A DNA stretch of 44,556 nt, taken from positions 1 to 44,556 of the forward strand of contig CAIOSO010000184.1 of NCBI GenBank assembly GCA_903860985.1, written 5' to 3'. The position numbers were made by a program, and so were the translations under genes. The DNA is from an uncultured Flavobacteriales bacterium. GTDB taxonomy: Bacteria > Bacteroidota > Bacteroidia > Flavobacteriales_D > Crocinitomicaceae. The notes under the pieces are model-generated. The model ran no database searches. It saw nothing but the letters and a program-made list of their open reading frames with translations, and was not told the origin of the DNA. Positions 23,951-36,216 of this stretch are shown piece by piece; position 1 is the stretch's first letter, and every line of letters begins with the position of its first letter.

Positions 23951-26900
23951 TTGGCAACATCAAATAATTCAACCCGAATTAATTTTGCTTCAAGCAAAAA
24001 TCAATTTGAGTATCCAGATTTTCTGGAAATTCAGTTAAAATCCTTCCAGGAATTCTTTCAGTTGGAAACAACACCGGAGAATCGTGATAGTGAAGGATTA
24101 TTTAAAGTTTTCGCCGAAAATTTTCCAATTACTGATACAAGAAACCAATTTGTATTAGAGTTTTTGGACTACTTTGTTGATCCACCGAGGTATTCTATTG
24201 AAGAATGTATCGAACGCGGATTAACATATAGTGTTCCATTAAAAGCAAAATTGAAATTATATTGTACTGATCCTGAACATGAGGATTTTGAAACCATCGT
24301 TCAAGATGTTTACCTAGGTACAATCCCTTATATGACCCCAAAAGGGTCTTTCGTTGTAAACGGAGCAGAACGAGTTATCGTCTCTCAATTACACCGATCT
24401 CCAGGTGTATTCTTCGGTCAAAGCCGTCATGCAAATGGCACTAAATTGTACTCTGCTCGTATTATTCCATTCAAAGGATCTTGGATAGAATTTGCAACAG
24501 ATATCAATAACATCATGTATGCTTACATCGATCGTAAGAAAAAATTGCCGGTTACGACATTGTTCCGAGCGATTGGATACGAAACAGATCGTGACATTTT
24601 AGAAATTTTTGGATTGGCTGATGAAGTGAAGGTCAATAAAGCCAATTTGAAAAAATTAGTAGGCCGTCGCCTTGCTGCACGTGTTTTGAAAACATGGATT
24701 GAAGATTTCGTTGATGAAGATACAGGAGAAGTAGTGTCCATTGAACGTAATGAGGTAATTCTTGATCGTGAATTAGTGATTGGTGAAGAGCATTTAGATG
24801 CCATCATGGACTCTGGTGCTAAATCGATGATTTTGCACAAAGAGGATGGTAATTCAACGGATTATACCATTATCTACAATACCTTACAAAAAGATACTTC
24901 CAACTCTGAAAAAGAAGCGGTTGAACACATTTACCGTCAATTACGGAACGCAGATCCACCCGACTATGAAACAGCAAAAGGTGTTTTTGAGAAATTATTC
25001 TTCTCAGATGCACGTTATGATTTAGGTGAGGTTGGACGTTTCCGTTTAAATAAAAAATTAGGATTAGATGATTCAGAAGAATCTCGTGTTCTAACCAAAA
25101 CTGACATCATCAATATCATTAAATACTTGATCGAATTAATTAATTCGAAAGCAGACATCGATGATATTGACCACTTGTCTAACCGTCGTGTTCGTACAGT
25201 TGGTGAACAATTGTATGCACAATTTGGTGTTGGACTTGCAAGAATGGCAAGAACAATTCGCGAACGTATGAATGTACGTGACAACGAGGTCTTTACTCCA
25301 ATTGACTTGATCAATGCGAAAACACTTTCGTCTGTTATTAATTCATTCTTTGGAACGAATCAGTTATCTCAGTTTATGGATCAAACAAATCCACTTTCTG
25401 AAGTTACACATAAACGCCGCTTGTCGGCACTAGGACCAGGCGGACTTTCTCGTGAAAGAGCAGGATTCGAGGTTCGTGACGTTCACTATACACACTACGG
25501 TCGATTGTGTACAATTGAAACACCGGAAGGACCAAACATTGGTTTGATTTCTTCTTTGTGTGTATTTGCGAAAGTGAATAAATTAGGTTTCATTGAAACT
25601 CCTTACCGTCGAGTTGAAAATGGTAAGGTTATTTTAAATGAAGAGCCTGTTTACTTAGCAGCGGAAGAGGAAGATTCTAAAATGATCGCACAAGCAAATG
25701 CTGTCATGGATGATAAAGGAAATTTCCTTTCAGATGTTGTGAAAGCACGTTTTGAAGGTGACTTCCCTGTGGTAGCACCGAAAGATTTGAATTTGATGGA
25801 CGTTGGTGCCAATCAAATTGCATCGATTGCCGCTTCATCTATTCCATTCTTGGAGCATGATGATGCCAACCGTGCGTTGATGGGATCAAACATGCAACGT
25901 CAAGCTGTTCCTTTATTACGTCCAAATTCTCCAATTGTTGGAACAGGAATTGAGCGCTTAGTAGCACGTGATTCTCGCGTGTTAATTAACGCTGAAGGAA
26001 CCGGAACAGTGGAATATGTGGATGCAAATGAAATCGTGATTCGTTACGATTGGAACGAGGAAGATAAAATGGTGAGTTTCGATAGCGAGGTAACTCGGTA
26101 TGGATTAACAAAATTCATGAAAACAAACCAAAGTACATGTATCAATTTGAAACCGATTGTTCAAAAAGGCGATCGTGTGGAAAGAGGACAAGTACTTTGT
26201 GAAGGATACGCAACGCAAGCTGGAGAGTTGGCCTTAGGTCAAAACTTGAAAGTGGCTTTCATGCCTTGGAAAGGATACAATTTCGAGGATGCGATTGTGA
26301 TTTCTGAAAAAGTGGTTCGTGATGACATCTTTACTTCTGTTCACATTGATGAGTTTTCTTTGGAAGTTCGCGATACAAAACGTGGAATGGAAGAATTAAC
26401 TTCTGATATTCCTAACGTAAGTGAAGAAGCAACAAAAGATTTAGATGAAAACGGATTGATCCGCATTGGAGCTGAAATCAAAGAAGGAGATATCTTGATT
26501 GGTAAAATCACTCCTAAAGGTGAAACGGATCCTTCTCCAGAGGAGAAATTGTTACGTGCCATCTTCGGTGATAAAGCAGGTGATGTGAAAGATGCTTCAT
26601 TGAAAGCAGGTCCATCTTTGCGTGGTGTTGTGATCGAGAAAAAATTATTCTCAAGAGCAATTAAAGACCGTAAATCGAAATCTCAAGATAAACCAATTCT
26701 TGAAACAATCGACGCAGAATACCAAAAGGATTTTGCTGATTTGAAGGAAAAACTTGCAGAAAAATTGATGGTCATTTTAGGTGAGCAAAAATCTTCAGGT
26801 GTTTTCAATAACTTCAAAGAAGAATTGATTAAGAAAGGAACGAAATTCACGAATAAGGCGTTAATGGCTTTAGATTATTCCATCGTTAATCCGTTGAACT

Positions 26901-27760
26901 GGTCTGCAGATGCTAAAACCAATCAATTGATTAGTCGTGTTATTCACAACTTTAATATCAAAGCAAACGATTTACTCGGTAATTACAAACGACGTAAATT
27001 CCACATTTCTGTAGGAGATGAACTTCCAGCAGGAATCGTGAAATTGGCAAAAGTTTATGTAGCGAAGAAACGTAAATTGAAAGTAGGAGATAAAATGGCG
27101 GGTCGTCACGGAAATAAAGGAATTGTTGCGAACATCGTTCGTCAAGAAGACATGCCTTTCCTTGAGGACGGAACACCAGTCGATATCGTATTGAATCCAC
27201 TAGGTGTACCATCTCGTATGAACCTTGGTCAAATTTATGAAACTGTTCTTGGTTGGGCAGGCGAAAAATTAGGCATGAAGTTCGCTACGCCAATTTTTGA
27301 TGGTGCAAAACCATCTGAAATTGATGAGTGGACAGTGAAAGCAGGCGTTCCTAAGTCAGGTAAAACCTATTTGTATGATGGTGGAACAGGAGAACGTTTC
27401 CATCAACCAGCAACGGTTGGGGTAATTTACATGTTGAAATTATCACACATGGTAGATGACAAAATGCATGCGCGTTCTATCGGACCATACTCATTAATTA
27501 CGCAACAACCATTAGGTGGTAAGGCGCAATTCGGAGGTCAGCGTTTTGGTGAGATGGAGGTTTGGGCACTTGAAGCATTCGGTGCTGCTAATATTCTTCA
27601 AGAAATCTTAACAGTGAAATCTGATGACGTAACAGGCCGTGCGAAAGCATACGAGGCAATTGTGAAAGGTGATAACATTCCTGAACCAGGAATCCCTGAA
27701 TCTTTCAACGTATTGTTGCACGAGCTTCGCGGATTGTGTTTGAATGTATCGATGGACTAA
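23951..27760 (+). CDS. rpoB: RNA polymerase beta subunit
   Basis: Catalytic subunit of 1269 aa. The rifampicin region (about residues 465-510) reads [34 protein letters not shown] in overlapping blocks and is intact at the positions where resistance changes usually occur, so the enzyme should be rifampicin-sensitive (inference). [12 protein letters not shown] near residue 1049 and the C-terminal [14 protein letters not shown] are also typical. The start is TTG at 23951: an in-frame TAA lies 15 bp upstream (23936-23938), no ATG lies between, and the encoded N-terminus ([20 protein letters not shown]) matches flavobacterial RpoB. A rare start codon may lower its translation. Confidence 0.98.
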   Translation: MATSNNSTRINFASSKNQFEYPDFLEIQLKSFQEFFQLETTPENRDSEGLFKVFAENFPITDTRNQFVLEFLDYFVDPPRYSIEECIERGLTYSVPLKAKLKLYCTDPEHEDFETIVQDVYLGTIPYMTPKGSFVVNGAERVIVSQLHRSPGVFFGQSRHANGTKLYSARIIPFKGSWIEFATDINNIMYAYIDRKKKLPVTTLFRAIGYETDRDILEIFGLADEVKVNKANLKKLVGRRLAARVLKTWIEDFVDEDTGEVVSIERNEVILDRELVIGEEHLDAIMDSGAKSMILHKEDGNSTDYTIIYNTLQKDTSNSEKEAVEHIYRQLRNADPPDYETAKGVFEKLFFSDARYDLGEVGRFRLNKKLGLDDSEESRVLTKTDIINIIKYLIELINSKADIDDIDHLSNRRVRTVGEQLYAQFGVGLARMARTIRERMNVRDNEVFTPIDLINAKTLSSVINSFFGTNQLSQFMDQTNPLSEVTHKRRLSALGPGGLSRERAGFEVRDVHYTHYGRLCTIETPEGPNIGLISSLCVFAKVNKLGFIETPYRRVENGKVILNEEPVYLAAEEEDSKMIAQANAVMDDKGNFLSDVVKARFEGDFPVVAPKDLNLMDVGANQIASIAASSIPFLEHDDANRALMGSNMQRQAVPLLRPNSPIVGTGIERLVARDSRVLINAEGTGTVEYVDANEIVIRYDWNEEDKMVSFDSEVTRYGLTKFMKTNQSTCINLKPIVQKGDRVERGQVLCEGYATQAGELALGQNLKVAFMPWKGYNFEDAIVISEKVVRDDIFTSVHIDEFSLEVRDTKRGMEELTSDIPNVSEEATKDLDENGLIRIGAEIKEGDILIGKITPKGETDPSPEEKLLRAIFGDKAGDVKDASLKAGPSLRGVVIEKKLFSRAIKDRKSKSQDKPILETIDAEYQKDFADLKEKLAEKLMVILGEQKSSGVFNNFKEELIKKGTKFTNKALMALDYSIVNPLNWSADAKTNQLISRVIHNFNIKANDLLGNYKRRKFHISVGDELPAGIVKLAKVYVAKKRKLKVGDKMAGRHGNKGIVANIVRQEDMPFLEDGTPVDIVLNPLGVPSRMNLGQIYETVLGWAGEKLGMKFATPIFDGAKPSEIDEWTVKAGVPKSGKTYLYDGGTGERFHQPATVGVIYMLKLSHMVDDKMHARSIGPYSLITQQPLGGKAQFGGQRFGEMEVWALEAFGAANILQEILTVKSDDVTGRAKAYEAIVKGDNIPEPGIPESFNVLLHELRGLCLNVSMD

Positions 27761-27790
27761 TTGATTAATAACGAAAACATTACATAAAAA

Positions 27791-30700
27791 ATGGCTTTCA
27801 AAAGAGAAATACCAAAAAAACAAAGTAGCTTTAATAAAATCACAATTTCATTGGCTTCTCCAGAAATTATCTTGGAGAATTCAAGTGGTGAAGTATTAAA
27901 GCCTGAAACAATCAACTACCGTACGTACAAACCAGAACGTGACGGCTTGTTCTGTGAGCGCATTTTTGGCCCGGTTAAAGACTACGAATGTCACTGTGGT
28001 AAATACAAACGTATTCGTTACAAAGGAATCGTGTGTGACCGTTGTGGAGTAGAGGTTACGGAGAAAAAAGTACGTAGAGAGCGTATGGGACACATCTCAT
28101 TGGTGGTTCCAGTTGCGCACATTTGGTACTTCCGTTCTTTACCGAATAAAATTGGTTACCTTTTAGGTTTGCCAACGAAAAAGTTAGATCAAATTATCTA
28201 TTACGAGCGCTATGCGGTAATTAATCCGGGTGCGGCTCTAACATTAGAAAATGTGGTATTGAAAAAATTCGACTTCCTAACAGAAGAAGAATATTTGGAT
28301 ATCCTTGATGCCTTACCGAAAGAAAATCAATATTTGGATGATTCAGATCCGAATAAGTTTGTTGCGAAAATGGGTGCGGAAGCGTTGTATGATTTATTGA
28401 AGGGCTTAAATCTGGAAGAATTATCATACACATTGCGTGACCAAGCAGAGAATGAAACATCTGTTCAACGTAAAAATGAAGCGTTAAAACGCCTTCAGGT
28501 AGTTGAAGCAATGAAAGATTCTCAAACACGTATCGACAATCGTCCTGAATGGATGATCGTGAAAGTTGTACCGGTTATTCCACCTGAATTGCGCCCACTC
28601 GTTCCACTTGATGGTGGACGATTCGCTACTTCAGATTTAAATGATTTGTACCGTCGTGTGATTATTCGTAATAATCGTTTGAAAAGATTGATCGAAATCA
28701 AAGCTCCTGAAGTAATCTTACGTAATGAAAAACGTATGTTGCAAGAGTCTGTTGATTCCTTGTTCGATAACTCAAGAAAATCCAGTGCTGTTAAAACGGA
28801 ATCTAATCGCGCATTGAAATCTCTTTCTGATTCATTGAAAGGTAAACAAGGTCGATTCCGTCAAAACTTACTTGGAAAACGTGTGGATTATTCAGCACGT
28901 TCAGTAATTGTTGTTGGACCAGATTTGAAATTACACGAATGTGGATTGCCAAAAGACATGGCAGCAGAACTATACAAACCGTTTATCATTCGTAAAATGA
29001 TTGAACGTGGTATTGTAAAAACGGTTAAATCTGCAAAGAAAATCGTTGATCGCAAAGAGCCAGTTGTATGGGATATCTTAGAAAACGTATTGAAAGGTCA
29101 CCCAGTTCTATTGAACCGTGCCCCAACACTTCACCGTTTAGGTATTCAAGCATTCCAACCAAAATTGATTGAAGGAAAAGCAATTCGTCTTCACCCTTTG
29201 GTGACAACAGCCTTCAATGCCGATTTCGATGGTGACCAAATGGCGGTTCACTTACCTTTAGGTAACGCTGCAATTTTGGAAGCTCAAATGTTGATGTTGG
29301 CATCTCATAACATTTTGAATCCTGCAAATGGAGCTCCAATTGCCGTTCCTTCTCAGGATATGGTCTTGGGTCTTTATTACATCACAAAGGGTAAACTTTC
29401 TGTGGAAGGTGACATCGTGAAAGGACAAGACGGAATTTTCTATTCTCCGAAAGAAGTTATTATTGCCTACAATGAGAAAAAACTTGATTTGCATGCGCGA
29501 ATCAAAGTGAAGTCTTATGACTTAGGAAAAAGTGGAGAACCGGAATTAATGTTGATTGAGACTACTTGTGGTCGTGTGATGTTTAACGATAATGTTCCAA
29601 GAGAAGTTGGATACATCAATGATGTATTAACGAAAAAAGCATTGCGTGACATTATCGGTGAGGTCTTGAAAATTTGTGGTACTTCTCGTACCGCTCAGTT
29701 CCTTGATGATATTAAAGGACTAGGTTACGAAATGGCCTTCAGAGGTGGATTGTCGTTTAACTTAGACGATATCATTATCCCGAAAGAAAAAGAAGTTTTA
29801 GTTGGTAAAGCTGAAAATGAAGTGAAAGAAGTCATGATGAATTACAACATGGGTCTGATCACCAATAATGAGCGTTACAACCAAATCATTGATATTTGGA
29901 CGCATACAAACTCTCGTTTGACTGCAACTTTGATGGATCAATTGAAAACGGATCGTCAAGGATTCAACTCAATTTACATGATGTACGATTCAGGAGCTCG
30001 TGGTTCGAAAGAACAGATTCGTCAGCTTTCTGGTATGCGTGGATTGATGGCGAAACCACAGAAATCTGGTGCGTCCGTTCAAGAAATCATCGAGAATCCA
30101 ATTTTATCGAACTTTAAGGAAGGATTATCCATTCTTGAGTACTTTATCTCCACTCACGGTGCACGTAAAGGTTTGGCCGATACAGCCCTTAAAACAGCCG
30201 ATGCAGGTTACCTGACTCGTCGTTTGGTGGATGTTGCTCAAGATGTTGTCATCAATTCAAATGATTGTGGAACACTTCGTGGAATTGTTGCTACAGCATT
30301 GAAGAAAAATGATGAAGTTGTTGAACCTTTATACGATCGTATTTTGGGACGTACATCTGTTCATGATGTATACTTACCTGAAACGGATGAATTAATCATT
30401 GCAGCAGGGGATTTAATCTCTGAGAATATCGCGAATACGATTTCTAAAGCTGGAATCGAGGAAGTTGAAATTCGTTCTGTATTAACATGCGAAATGCGTC
30501 GTGGTGTTTGTTCTAAATGTTATGGGCGTAACCTTGCTAATCACCGTCTTGCTCAAAGAGGAGATGCTGTTGGTGTAGTTGCGGCTCAATCCATTGGTGA
30601 ACCTGGTACACAGTTGACACTACGTACATTCCACGTTGGGGGTACAGCATCGAACATTGCAGATATTTCCGACTTGAAAGCGAAAGCGAATGGTAATCTG

Positions 30701-32080
30701 GAAATCGACGAGTTAAGAACAATCGAACGTAAAAACGCGGATGGTACAAAACAAATCATCGTTGTAGGACGTTCGGCTGAATTGAAAATTACGGACGATA
30801 AAACAGGAATCACTGTCATGACGGCAAATGTTCCTTACGGATCTGAATTGTTAGTTTCTGGTGAAACAAAAATTAAGAAAGGTGATGTAATTTGTAAATG
30901 GGATCCATACAATGCGGTAATCATTTCTGAGGTTTCAGGAAAGGTTGTATTTGATGGCATCATTGAAAACATTACTTACCGTGAGGAAGTCGATGAGCAA
31001 ACAGGATTTACTGAAAAAGTAATCATCGAATCTCGAGATAAAAAGAAAAGTCCAGCGATTCACATCATTGACCCTAAATCGAAGGAAGTTTTAAGAGAAT
31101 ACTCTATTCCTGTTAATGCGCATATCTCTGTTACAGAGGGCGACAAAATTGAAGCAGGTGTAATCATGGTTAAAATTCCTCGTTTAGCTGGTAAAACTGG
31201 AGATATCACCGGAGGACTTCCACGTGTAACAGAGTTATTCGAGGCAAGAAATCCTTCAAATCCAGCAGTTGTTTCTGAAATCGATGGAACTGCAGCATTT
31301 GGAAATGTGAAACGTGGTAACCGTGAAATTATCATTACATCGAAATTGGGTGAGGTAAGAAAATACTTAGTTCCTCTTTCTAAACACATTCTTGTACAAC
31401 AAAACGATTTCGTTCGTGCTGGTCAACCATTATCTGATGGAGCTATCACACCGAACGACATCTTGAACATTGAAGGACCTACGAAAGTACAAGAGTACAT
31501 CGTAAATGAGATTCAAGAAGTTTACCGTTTACAAGGGGTGAAAATTAATGATAAACACTTTGAAGTCATTGTACGTCAAATGATGTTGAAAGCACAAATC
31601 ATCGAATCTGGTGATACACGCTTCTTGGAAGGACAATCCATTCATAAAGCAGATATCATGGAAGCAAATGATGCACTTTACGGAATGATGTTCGTGAAAG
31701 AAGCAGGTGATTCAGCGGAATTGAAAAAAGGACAATTGGTTTCAGTTCGTCGTTTAAGAGATGAGAATTCGAAATTGAAACGTGAGGATAAAACATTAGT
31801 TGAAGCGAGAGAGGCTATGCCGGCAACGTCGACACCATTGTTACAAGGTATCACACGTGCGTCACTTCAAACGCAATCGTTTATTTCTGCTGCTTCCTTC
31901 CAGGAAACAACGAAAGTATTAAACGAAGCGGCTATTTCAGGTAAAGAAGACCATTTGTTAGGATTGAAAGAAAACGTTATCGTTGGACACTTAATCCCGG
32001 CTGGTACAGGTGTACGTGAATACCAATCAATGATTGTTGGTTCACAAGAAGCTTACGATGAAATGCTTCAAGACGCTTAA
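27791..32080 (+). CDS. rpoC: RNA polymerase beta' subunit
   Basis: Catalytic subunit of 1429 aa. The N-terminal zinc site has Cys67, Cys69, Cys82 and Cys85 (CHCG, CDRCG). The active-site magnesium loop NADFDGD is at residues 476-482. The second zinc site is formed by cysteines in CGTLRG and [13 protein letters not shown]. The bridge and trigger helix region includes [25 protein letters not shown]. It starts 30 bp after rpoB and ends in a hairpin terminator shared with the convergent recG. Confidence 0.99.
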   Translation: MAFKREIPKKQSSFNKITISLASPEIILENSSGEVLKPETINYRTYKPERDGLFCERIFGPVKDYECHCGKYKRIRYKGIVCDRCGVEVTEKKVRRERMGHISLVVPVAHIWYFRSLPNKIGYLLGLPTKKLDQIIYYERYAVINPGAALTLENVVLKKFDFLTEEEYLDILDALPKENQYLDDSDPNKFVAKMGAEALYDLLKGLNLEELSYTLRDQAENETSVQRKNEALKRLQVVEAMKDSQTRIDNRPEWMIVKVVPVIPPELRPLVPLDGGRFATSDLNDLYRRVIIRNNRLKRLIEIKAPEVILRNEKRMLQESVDSLFDNSRKSSAVKTESNRALKSLSDSLKGKQGRFRQNLLGKRVDYSARSVIVVGPDLKLHECGLPKDMAAELYKPFIIRKMIERGIVKTVKSAKKIVDRKEPVVWDILENVLKGHPVLLNRAPTLHRLGIQAFQPKLIEGKAIRLHPLVTTAFNADFDGDQMAVHLPLGNAAILEAQMLMLASHNILNPANGAPIAVPSQDMVLGLYYITKGKLSVEGDIVKGQDGIFYSPKEVIIAYNEKKLDLHARIKVKSYDLGKSGEPELMLIETTCGRVMFNDNVPREVGYINDVLTKKALRDIIGEVLKICGTSRTAQFLDDIKGLGYEMAFRGGLSFNLDDIIIPKEKEVLVGKAENEVKEVMMNYNMGLITNNERYNQIIDIWTHTNSRLTATLMDQLKTDRQGFNSIYMMYDSGARGSKEQIRQLSGMRGLMAKPQKSGASVQEIIENPILSNFKEGLSILEYFISTHGARKGLADTALKTADAGYLTRRLVDVAQDVVINSNDCGTLRGIVATALKKNDEVVEPLYDRILGRTSVHDVYLPETDELIIAAGDLISENIANTISKAGIEEVEIRSVLTCEMRRGVCSKCYGRNLANHRLAQRGDAVGVVAAQSIGEPGTQLTLRTFHVGGTASNIADISDLKAKANGNLEIDELRTIERKNADGTKQIIVVGRSAELKITDDKTGITVMTANVPYGSELLVSGETKIKKGDVICKWDPYNAVIISEVSGKVVFDGIIENITYREEVDEQTGFTEKVIIESRDKKKSPAIHIIDPKSKEVLREYSIPVNAHISVTEGDKIEAGVIMVKIPRLAGKTGDITGGLPRVTELFEARNPSNPAVVSEIDGTAAFGNVKRGNREIIITSKLGEVRKYLVPLSKHILVQQNDFVRAGQPLSDGAITPNDILNIEGPTKVQEYIVNEIQEVYRLQGVKINDKHFEVIVRQMMLKAQIIESGDTRFLEGQSIHKADIMEANDALYGMMFVKEAGDSAELKKGQLVSVRRLRDENSKLKREDKTLVEAREAMPATSTPLLQGITRASLQTQSFISAASFQETTKVLNEAAISGKEDHLLGLKENVIVGHLIPAGTGVREYQSMIVGSQEAYDEMLQDA

Positions 32081-32102
32081 TCGAAAGAAAAAATAAAAGA
32101 AG

Positions 32103-32132
32103 AAGGATGATCGAAAGGTCATCCTTTTTTTT
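32103..32132. terminator. Terminator after rpoC, possibly bidirectional
   Basis: AAGGATGA (32103-32110) pairs with TCATCCTT (32119-32126) around an 8-nt loop, followed by T's to 32132. The tract touches the recG stop codon. In the other direction the stem is followed by CTTCTTCTTTTATTTTTT, so recG may also end here. Confidence 0.85.
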
Positions 32133-34227
32133 ATGCGATTCGTCCCCAGTTTGGCCGTGATTTCAATACTTGCTGCATGCGCTGATTTAACAGTATATTT
32201 TCAGGTAACAAAAGATCTTGGTCCTTCTCGAGAATCTCTCTGGCCTTTTCTCTGGCTAAACTGACGATCTGACCATCTCTGGATAGGTCAGCTAATTTTA
32301 AGTTCAATACACCGCTTTGTTGCGTCCCCATTAAATCACCTGGTCCACGCAGTTGCAAATCGACTTCGGAAATTTCAAAACCGTCATTGGTCATGGCCAT
32401 CGTATCCATTCGTTTCATGGATTCTTTGGATAATTTATCACCGGTCATCAAAATACAATACGACTTTTCTGCCCCTCGTCCAACTCGTCCACGCAATTGG
32501 TGTAATTGCGAAAGTCCAAAACGCTCCGCACTTTCAATCACCATGACGGAGGCATTGGGTACATTCACACCGACTTCAATCACCGTTGTAGCCACCATGA
32601 TTTGTGTTTCTCCTTTGACAAATCGTTGCATTTCCGCATCCTTTTCTGCAGGTTTTAATTTGCCATGTACCATACTCACTTGGTACTGTGGCGTAGGAAA
32701 GGCATCGGTCATTAAATCATAACCTTCTTGTAGATTTTTAAAATCCAATTTTTCTGACTCCTGTATCAATGGATAAACAACATAAACCTGCCTTCCAAAA
32801 GAAATTTGTTCTTTGATAAACTGCAGCAATTTTGGACGATGGTTCTCTCTTCGATGAATTGTTTGAATGGGTTTTCTTCCTGGAGGAAGTTCATCAATGA
32901 TGGATACATCTAAGTCTCCGTAAAACGTCATGGCTAAGGTTCTAGGAATCGGAGTTGCGGTCATAATTAATACATGTGGTGGTACAGCATTTTTCCCCCA
33001 CATCTTCGATCGTTGGGCTACTCCAAAGCGGTGCTGTTCGTCGATCACCACGATTCCTAAATTCGAAAATTGGACAACATCTTCCAATAACGCATGCGTA
33101 CCAATTAACAAATGAATGGACCCATTTTGAAGTCCTTCGTGGATTTCCGCTCTTCGCGCTTTTTTCGTAGAACCAGTTAACAAGGCAATTTTAATGGGTA
33201 AATCTTTCACCAATTCTTGCAGTGACTCATTATGTTGAGCTGCCAGAATTTCGGTAGGCGCCATTAACGCTCCTTGAAAGCCATTATCGATTCCCATGAG
33301 TAAGGTCAATAAGGCAACGAGCGTCTTGCCGCTTCCCACATCTCCCTGCAAAAGTCGATTCATATGCTCACCATGCAGAAAATCTTTCCGGATTTCTTTC
33401 AGTACTCTTTTCTGAGCATTCGTTAACTCAAACGGAAGGTATTTTGTATAAAAAGTATTGAATAAGTTTCCTAATTCTGAAAAGACAAATCCTTTCATTT
33501 TTTTCGATCGAATTTCCTTTCGAAGGAGCAATTCTAGTTGTAAAAAGAATAACTCCTCAAATTTAAGTCGATAGCGAGCTTGTTTATATTCGACTTCATT
33601 TTTAGGTGCATGAATGGAGAAATATGCTTGTTCTTTGGAAATTAGGTGAAGTTCTTCGGTTAGGTAATTCGGCAGTACTTCGGAGATTTGATTTCTGATT
33701 TGAGGAAGGAGTCCTTGAATAATCTTCCCAATTCCTTTTGCATTCAATCCTTTGACATTCAACTTTTCTGTGGAAGGATACATCGCTTGTAAGCCAAGCT
33801 CCGCAGATTGCTCTCCCCACTTAGTTAATTCAGGATGAGGAATGGTCCATTGTTGGTTATATGCCTTTGGTTTTCCGAACAGTAGGTAGGTTTCTCCAAC
33901 GCGTAAATTAGCTTTTACCCATTGAATTCCCTGAAACCAAATTAAATCTACTGTTCCTGAATTGTCTTCAAATCGTGCGGTTAATTTTCGGTGACGACCG
34001 GTACCAACTTCACCTAGGTACGTGATTTTGCCTTTTAACTGCAGGTAATTATCCACCAAATGAATATCCCGAATCTCATGAAAAACGGATCGATCTTGGT
34101 ATCGAAAAGGAAAGTGATTAAGAATATCACGAAAGGAAAAAATTCCTAATTCTGTTTGCAAAGTGGCTGCACGTTGTGGACCAACACCTTTTAAATATTC
34201 AATGGGTGTGGATAACAAGTCAGTCAT
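32131..34227 (-). CDS. recG: ATP-dependent DNA helicase RecG
   Basis: Helicase of 698 aa that reverses stalled replication forks and branch-migrates Holliday junctions. An N-terminal wedge/OB domain (about residues 60-150, DNYLQLKGKITYLGEV, ARFEDNSGTVDLIWF) precedes the helicase core: Walker A LQGDVGSGKT (about 288-297), DEQHRFGV, MTATPIPRTL, then the second RecA-like domain with VATTVIEVGVNVPNA and QLRGRVGRG. Length is normal. It follows accA by 21 bp and is probably co-transcribed with it. Confidence 0.98.
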   Translation of the reverse strand: MTDLLSTPIEYLKGVGPQRAATLQTELGIFSFRDILNHFPFRYQDRSVFHEIRDIHLVDNYLQLKGKITYLGEVGTGRHRKLTARFEDNSGTVDLIWFQGIQWVKANLRVGETYLLFGKPKAYNQQWTIPHPELTKWGEQSAELGLQAMYPSTEKLNVKGLNAKGIGKIIQGLLPQIRNQISEVLPNYLTEELHLISKEQAYFSIHAPKNEVEYKQARYRLKFEELFFLQLELLLRKEIRSKKMKGFVFSELGNLFNTFYTKYLPFELTNAQKRVLKEIRKDFLHGEHMNRLLQGDVGSGKTLVALLTLLMGIDNGFQGALMAPTEILAAQHNESLQELVKDLPIKIALLTGSTKKARRAEIHEGLQNGSIHLLIGTHALLEDVVQFSNLGIVVIDEQHRFGVAQRSKMWGKNAVPPHVLIMTATPIPRTLAMTFYGDLDVSIIDELPPGRKPIQTIHRRENHRPKLLQFIKEQISFGRQVYVVYPLIQESEKLDFKNLQEGYDLMTDAFPTPQYQVSMVHGKLKPAEKDAEMQRFVKGETQIMVATTVIEVGVNVPNASVMVIESAERFGLSQLHQLRGRVGRGAEKSYCILMTGDKLSKESMKRMDTMAMTNDGFEISEVDLQLRGPGDLMGTQQSGVLNLKLADLSRDGQIVSLAREKAREILEKDQDLLLPENILLNQRMQQVLKSRPNWGRIA

Positions 34228-34248
34228 GATGAGAATGTTTCGCGGTAT

Positions 34249-35202
34249 TTATTTCCAAACACCCATTTGACAGAATTTTTCAATGCGGTCATCCACGCGT
34301 TTATCTGGATTTTGTTTCTCTAATTCTGAGATGTATTCCTTGATTTTCGCTTTGACCACTTGAAACATTTCTTCAGGATTGCGGTGTGCGCCATTAGATG
34401 GTTCTGGAATGACTTCATCGACTAATCCATTTTTTCGCATGTCCGTGGATGTCAATTTTAAGGCATCTGCAGCCGTTTCCTTAAAGTTCCAAGAACGCCA
34501 TAATATCGACGAACAACTCTCTGGAGAAATGACGGAGTACCATGTGTTTTCCAACATGACGACCTTATCTCCAACACCAATTCCTAATGCTCCTCCGGAT
34601 GCTCCTTCTCCAATGATGATGCAAATCACCGGGACTTTCAAGCGCATCATTTCGTAGATGTTTCGGGCAATTGCTTCTCCTTGTCCACGTTCTTCTGCTT
34701 CTAATCCTGGAAAAGCTCCTGGAGTGTCGATAAAAGTGATAATCGGTTTATTAAATTTCTCCGCTAATTTCATCAAACGTAAGGCCTTTCTGTATCCCTC
34801 AGGATTAGGCATTCCAAAATTGCGGTATTGACGCATTTTGGTATTGATGCCTTTCTGTTGTCCGATTAACATGACACTTTTTCCATCAATCAAACCGAAT
34901 CCACCAACCATGGCTTTATCGTCCTTAACACTTCGGTCACCATGTAATTCAATGAATTGACCATCCGTGATGGCATCGATGTATGCTAAGGTATAAGGTC
35001 GATCTGGATGTCTAGAAAGTTGTACGCGTTGCCATGGAGTGAGTCCAGAAAAAACTTCTTTCGTTTTTTCCTGCAACACTTGTTCTAGCTCAGCAAGTTG
35101 CTCTGACATATCCACATGTGTGGTTTCACCAAGTTCTTTGGTTTGAGCAATTTGTTCCTCCAAGGATTTTAATGGTTCTTCAAAGTCAAGATACGTAGAC
35201 AT
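34249..35202 (-). CDS. accA: Acetyl-CoA carboxylase carboxyltransferase subunit alpha
   Basis: Protein of 317 aa. With AccD it transfers the carboxyl group from biotin to acetyl-CoA, making malonyl-CoA for fatty acid synthesis. The N-terminal helical part has the family-typical [19 protein letters not shown]; the crotonase-like core includes [61 protein letters not shown] and [11 protein letters not shown]. accD and the biotin subunits are not in the window. It is the first gene of an accA-recG unit, divergent from ispE. Confidence 0.98.
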   Translation of the reverse strand: MSTYLDFEEPLKSLEEQIAQTKELGETTHVDMSEQLAELEQVLQEKTKEVFSGLTPWQRVQLSRHPDRPYTLAYIDAITDGQFIELHGDRSVKDDKAMVGGFGLIDGKSVMLIGQQKGINTKMRQYRNFGMPNPEGYRKALRLMKLAEKFNKPIITFIDTPGAFPGLEAEERGQGEAIARNIYEMMRLKVPVICIIIGEGASGGALGIGVGDKVVMLENTWYSVISPESCSSILWRSWNFKETAADALKLTSTDMRKNGLVDEVIPEPSNGAHRNPEEMFQVVKAKIKEYISELEKQNPDKRVDDRIEKFCQMGVWK

Positions 35203-35221
35203 AATTTCTATATTGAGTTGA

Positions 35222-35229
35222 CAAAGTTA
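35222..35229 (-). promoter_or_regulatory. Candidate -7 box (TAACTTTG) for accA
   Basis: TAACTTTG on the minus strand matches TAnnTTTG and lies 19 bp before the accA start. The nearest TTG upstream is 25 bp away, which is longer than usual. Confidence 0.45.
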
Positions 35230-35290
35230 ATTGATTTTCTGATAACATGATTTCCAATTCGAATATGCAAAAAAGTTCATGCGAAAAAAC

Positions 35291-35298
35291 TACATTTG
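35291..35298 (+). promoter_or_regulatory. Candidate -7 box (TACATTTG) for ispE
   Basis: TACATTTG ends 4 bp before the ATG at 35303, which would give a nearly leaderless mRNA and argues against an earlier start at 35279. No -33 TTG is seen. Confidence 0.4.
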
Positions 35299-35302
35299 TT
35301 TT

Positions 35303-36109
35303 ATGATTTTATTCCCGCCAGCAAAGATAAACCTAGGTCTTAATATCCTTCGTAAACGGGAAGATGCTTATCACGACATCGATACGTGTATGGTGGAGAT
35401 TCCATTTACCGACATATTGGAGGTAACAAAAGCTGATTCTTTTGAATTTCTTCAAACAGGAATAACCATTAGCGGAATTGGAGGCACTAATCTGTGTGAG
35501 AAGGCGTATCAATTATTGCGTAGAGAATATGAAATCGGTCCAGTTTACATTCATTTAAGAAAGCAAATTCCAGTTGGCGCTGGACTTGGAGGTGGATCTG
35601 CGGATGCAACGTATACCCTTCTTGCTTTAAATCAGTTGTTTCATTTGCAACTTTCCTTACAAAAACTCAAAGAATTATCTTCTGAATTAGGAAGTGACTG
35701 TCCCTTTTTTATCGAAGGATTGCCACAAATAGCCCAGGGTAGAGGTGAAGAACTGTCTACTATAGAACTTGATTTATCCAAGTTTTACTTGGTCTTACTA
35801 AATCCAGGAATTCATGTGGGAACGAAGGAAGCGTATGATTGCGTTTCTATAAATAATGCTGCAGTTTCCGTTCATGAGACCTTGCAAAAACCAATTCAAC
35901 AATGGTGCGATTTGCTAAAAAATGACTTTGAAACATCCGTTTTTCAACTGTATCCTGAAATTCAGAAGTTAAAGGAATCACTTTATGAATCAGGTGCGAG
36001 CTATGCTGCGATGTCCGGCTCCGGCTCTAGTGTTTTTGGCATTTTCTCTGCAGAACAACAAGCGTTAAATTACCAATCTCCTCATCTTATCTACAAAGGA
36101 AGGTTCTAA
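35303..36109 (+). CDS. ispE: 4-diphosphocytidyl-2-C-methyl-D-erythritol kinase
   Basis: GHMP kinase of 268 aa in the MEP pathway of isoprenoid synthesis; it phosphorylates the 2-hydroxyl of CDP-methylerythritol. The N-terminus FPPAKINLGLNILRKREDAYHDI contains the conserved Lys8 and the substrate-binding tail; the ATP loop is PVGAGLGGGSADA (residues 90-102); LGSDCPFF and AMSGSGSSVFG are motifs of the family. An ATG at 35279 would add eight residues, but homologues start at M-I-x-FPPAKINLGL, so 35303 is preferred. It is divergent from accA. Confidence 0.95.
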   Translation: MILFPPAKINLGLNILRKREDAYHDIDTCMVEIPFTDILEVTKADSFEFLQTGITISGIGGTNLCEKAYQLLRREYEIGPVYIHLRKQIPVGAGLGGGSADATYTLLALNQLFHLQLSLQKLKELSSELGSDCPFFIEGLPQIAQGRGEELSTIELDLSKFYLVLLNPGIHVGTKEAYDCVSINNAAVSVHETLQKPIQQWCDLLKNDFETSVFQLYPEIQKLKESLYESGASYAAMSGSGSSVFGIFSAEQQALNYQSPHLIYKGRF

Positions 36110-36139
36110 AATCGAGTGTAGAATATTAAAAAGTATTTC

Positions 36140-36167
36140 TTTGTATGCGAATTTATATTTATATTTG
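36140..36167 (+). promoter_or_regulatory. Candidate promoter of the starch locus
   Basis: TTTG at 36140-36143, 16 bp, then TATATTTG at 36160-36167. The spacer is one or two bases shorter than usual. Transcription would start near 36174, about 43 nt before the first starch gene. No operator repeat is obvious. Confidence 0.65.
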
Positions 36168-36216
36168 AAATGTCACTCTGACACTAAGTATTTTTTAACC
36201 TTTTAAAAATTGAACT

